A DNA stretch of 64,000 nt from Lelliottia amnigena. GTDB taxonomy: Bacteria > Pseudomonadota > Gammaproteobacteria > Enterobacterales > Enterobacteriaceae. Of the stretch, positions 63,500 through 64,000 are shown piece by piece; position 1 is the first letter of the stretch; each line of letters starts with the position of its first letter. A model generated the notes under the pieces. It saw only the letters and a program-made list of their open reading frames with translations. It did no database searches and was not told where the DNA came from. Where the stretch lies: contig LR134135.1 in assembly GCA_900635465.1 (NCBI GenBank), forward strand, positions 2,542,001 through 2,606,000, in the 5' to 3' direction. A program made the translations under genes and the position numbers.

Positions 63500-64000
63500 T
63501 CACCTCGGATTGGCTTGTGGCGATGTTGGAACGGCAGCCGAAGGAACTGCCCCTGGCTGTTTTAAATCGTCCAGTGACTCATTCTGGCTATCGGCGTTTT
63601 CGTGCAGAATGCTCTGCTCCGCCTGCTGATTGAGTACCAAAAGACTAATACGACGGTTGACGGCATCTTCCGGCCCGCGGTCGGTCACACGCATACTGGA
63701 TGACATGCCGACGACGCGCAGAACTTTGCCTTCATCAAGCCCACCTGCCACCAGCTCGCGACGCGAGGCGTTGGCACGATCGGCTGAGAGTTCCCAGTTG
63801 CTGTATCCCTTTTCACCGTTGGCATACGGGAAATCATCCGTATGGCCAGAAAGACTGATGTGATTAGGAATACCGTTCAGCACAGGCGCAATACCGCGCA
63901 AAATATCGCGCATGTAATATTCGACTTCCGCGCTACCTGTTTTGAACATTGGGCGGTTCTGGCTATCAATAATCTGGATGCGTAACCCTTCCTGCACCAG
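63500..64000 (-). CDS. motB: MotB stator protein, C-terminal part (start outside window)
   Basis: About 165 residues of the C-terminal half are present; the membrane span and plug lie beyond the window edge. The OmpA-like peptidoglycan-binding domain is clear ([46 protein letters not shown]). Anchors MotA/MotB stators to the cell wall. Followed after four bases by cheA, so the mocha operon order (motA, motB, cheA, cheW) is kept. Confidence 0.95.
   Translation of the reverse strand: MVQEGLRIQIIDSQNRPMFKTGSAEVEYYMRDILRGIAPVLNGIPNHISLSGHTDDFPYANGEKGYSNWELSADRANASRRELVAGGLDEGKVLRVVGMSSSMRVTDRGPEDAVNRRISLLVLNQQAEQSILHENADSQNESLDDLKQPGAVPSAAVPTSPQANPR

Overview
The window is chromosomal DNA of an enterobacterium close to Enterobacter/Lelliottia. 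Gene order and protein sequences follow the E. coli 41-42 min region almost gene for gene: yebW, pphA, yebYZ-yobA, holE, exoX, ptrB, purT, eda-edd, zwf, hexR, pykA, lpxM, mepM, znuACB, ruvABC, yebC, nudB, aspS, yecDEN, cmoAB, cutC, yecM, argS, flhBAE, then the che/mot genes. Differences from E. coli are a virK/ybjX-type gene next to pphA, absence of yebF, yebG, yebB and torYZ from their E. coli positions, and several inserted blocks. The genus call is an inference from synteny.

Layout. 1-8.5 kb holds the stress phosphatase pphA, the SdsR/RyeA antisense sRNA pair, a copper-related cluster, holE, exoX and ptrB. 8.6-16.8 kb is purT (PurR box) plus the Entner-Doudoroff/pentose phosphate block eda-edd-zwf with its regulator hexR and pykA; HexR and GntR operator-like sites are visible. 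16.9-21.9 kb is envelope and zinc: lpxM, mepM and divergent znuA/znuCB with a Zur box. 21.9-27.3 kb is DNA repair and translation (ruvBAC, yebC, an ERIC element, nudB, aspS). 27.5-34.6 kb is yecDEN, the tRNA wobble-modification pair cmoAB, cutC, yecM and argS. 34.6-37.4 kb is an inserted two-gene operon, a GH105 unsaturated glucuronyl hydrolase and a GPH symporter, with a KdgR-type operator upstream, which points to pectin oligosaccharide use.

37.6-64 kb is the flagellar/chemotaxis locus with two pilus operons spliced in. flhBAE is followed by a classical type 1-like fimbrial operon (41.7-46.8 kb, plus strand), then cheZYBR-tap-tar. A sigma-28 promoter lies just upstream of tar. Beyond it sit a five-gene archaic (Csu-like) chaperone-usher operon (53.3-58.5 kb) and a divergent DAACS symporter, with a perfect CRP site between them. 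A 653-bp element with 18-bp terminal inverted repeats and mirrored hairpins separates the symporter from cheW-cheA-motB. The insertions fall between transcription units, so the chemotaxis operons are not disrupted.

Quality caveat. Thirteen genes (virK-like, yebY, purT, edd, pykA, lpxM, the GH105 gene, flhE, flhA, flhB, cheB, tap, tar) carry 22 single-base frameshifts in total, nearly all in or beside homopolymer runs. Undoing them restores exactly the E. coli protein length in purT, edd, pykA, lpxM, flhA, flhB, cheB and tap. The simplest reading is sequencing or assembly error, not mass gene decay. These genes are typed as pseudogene only because the reading frame is broken as given.
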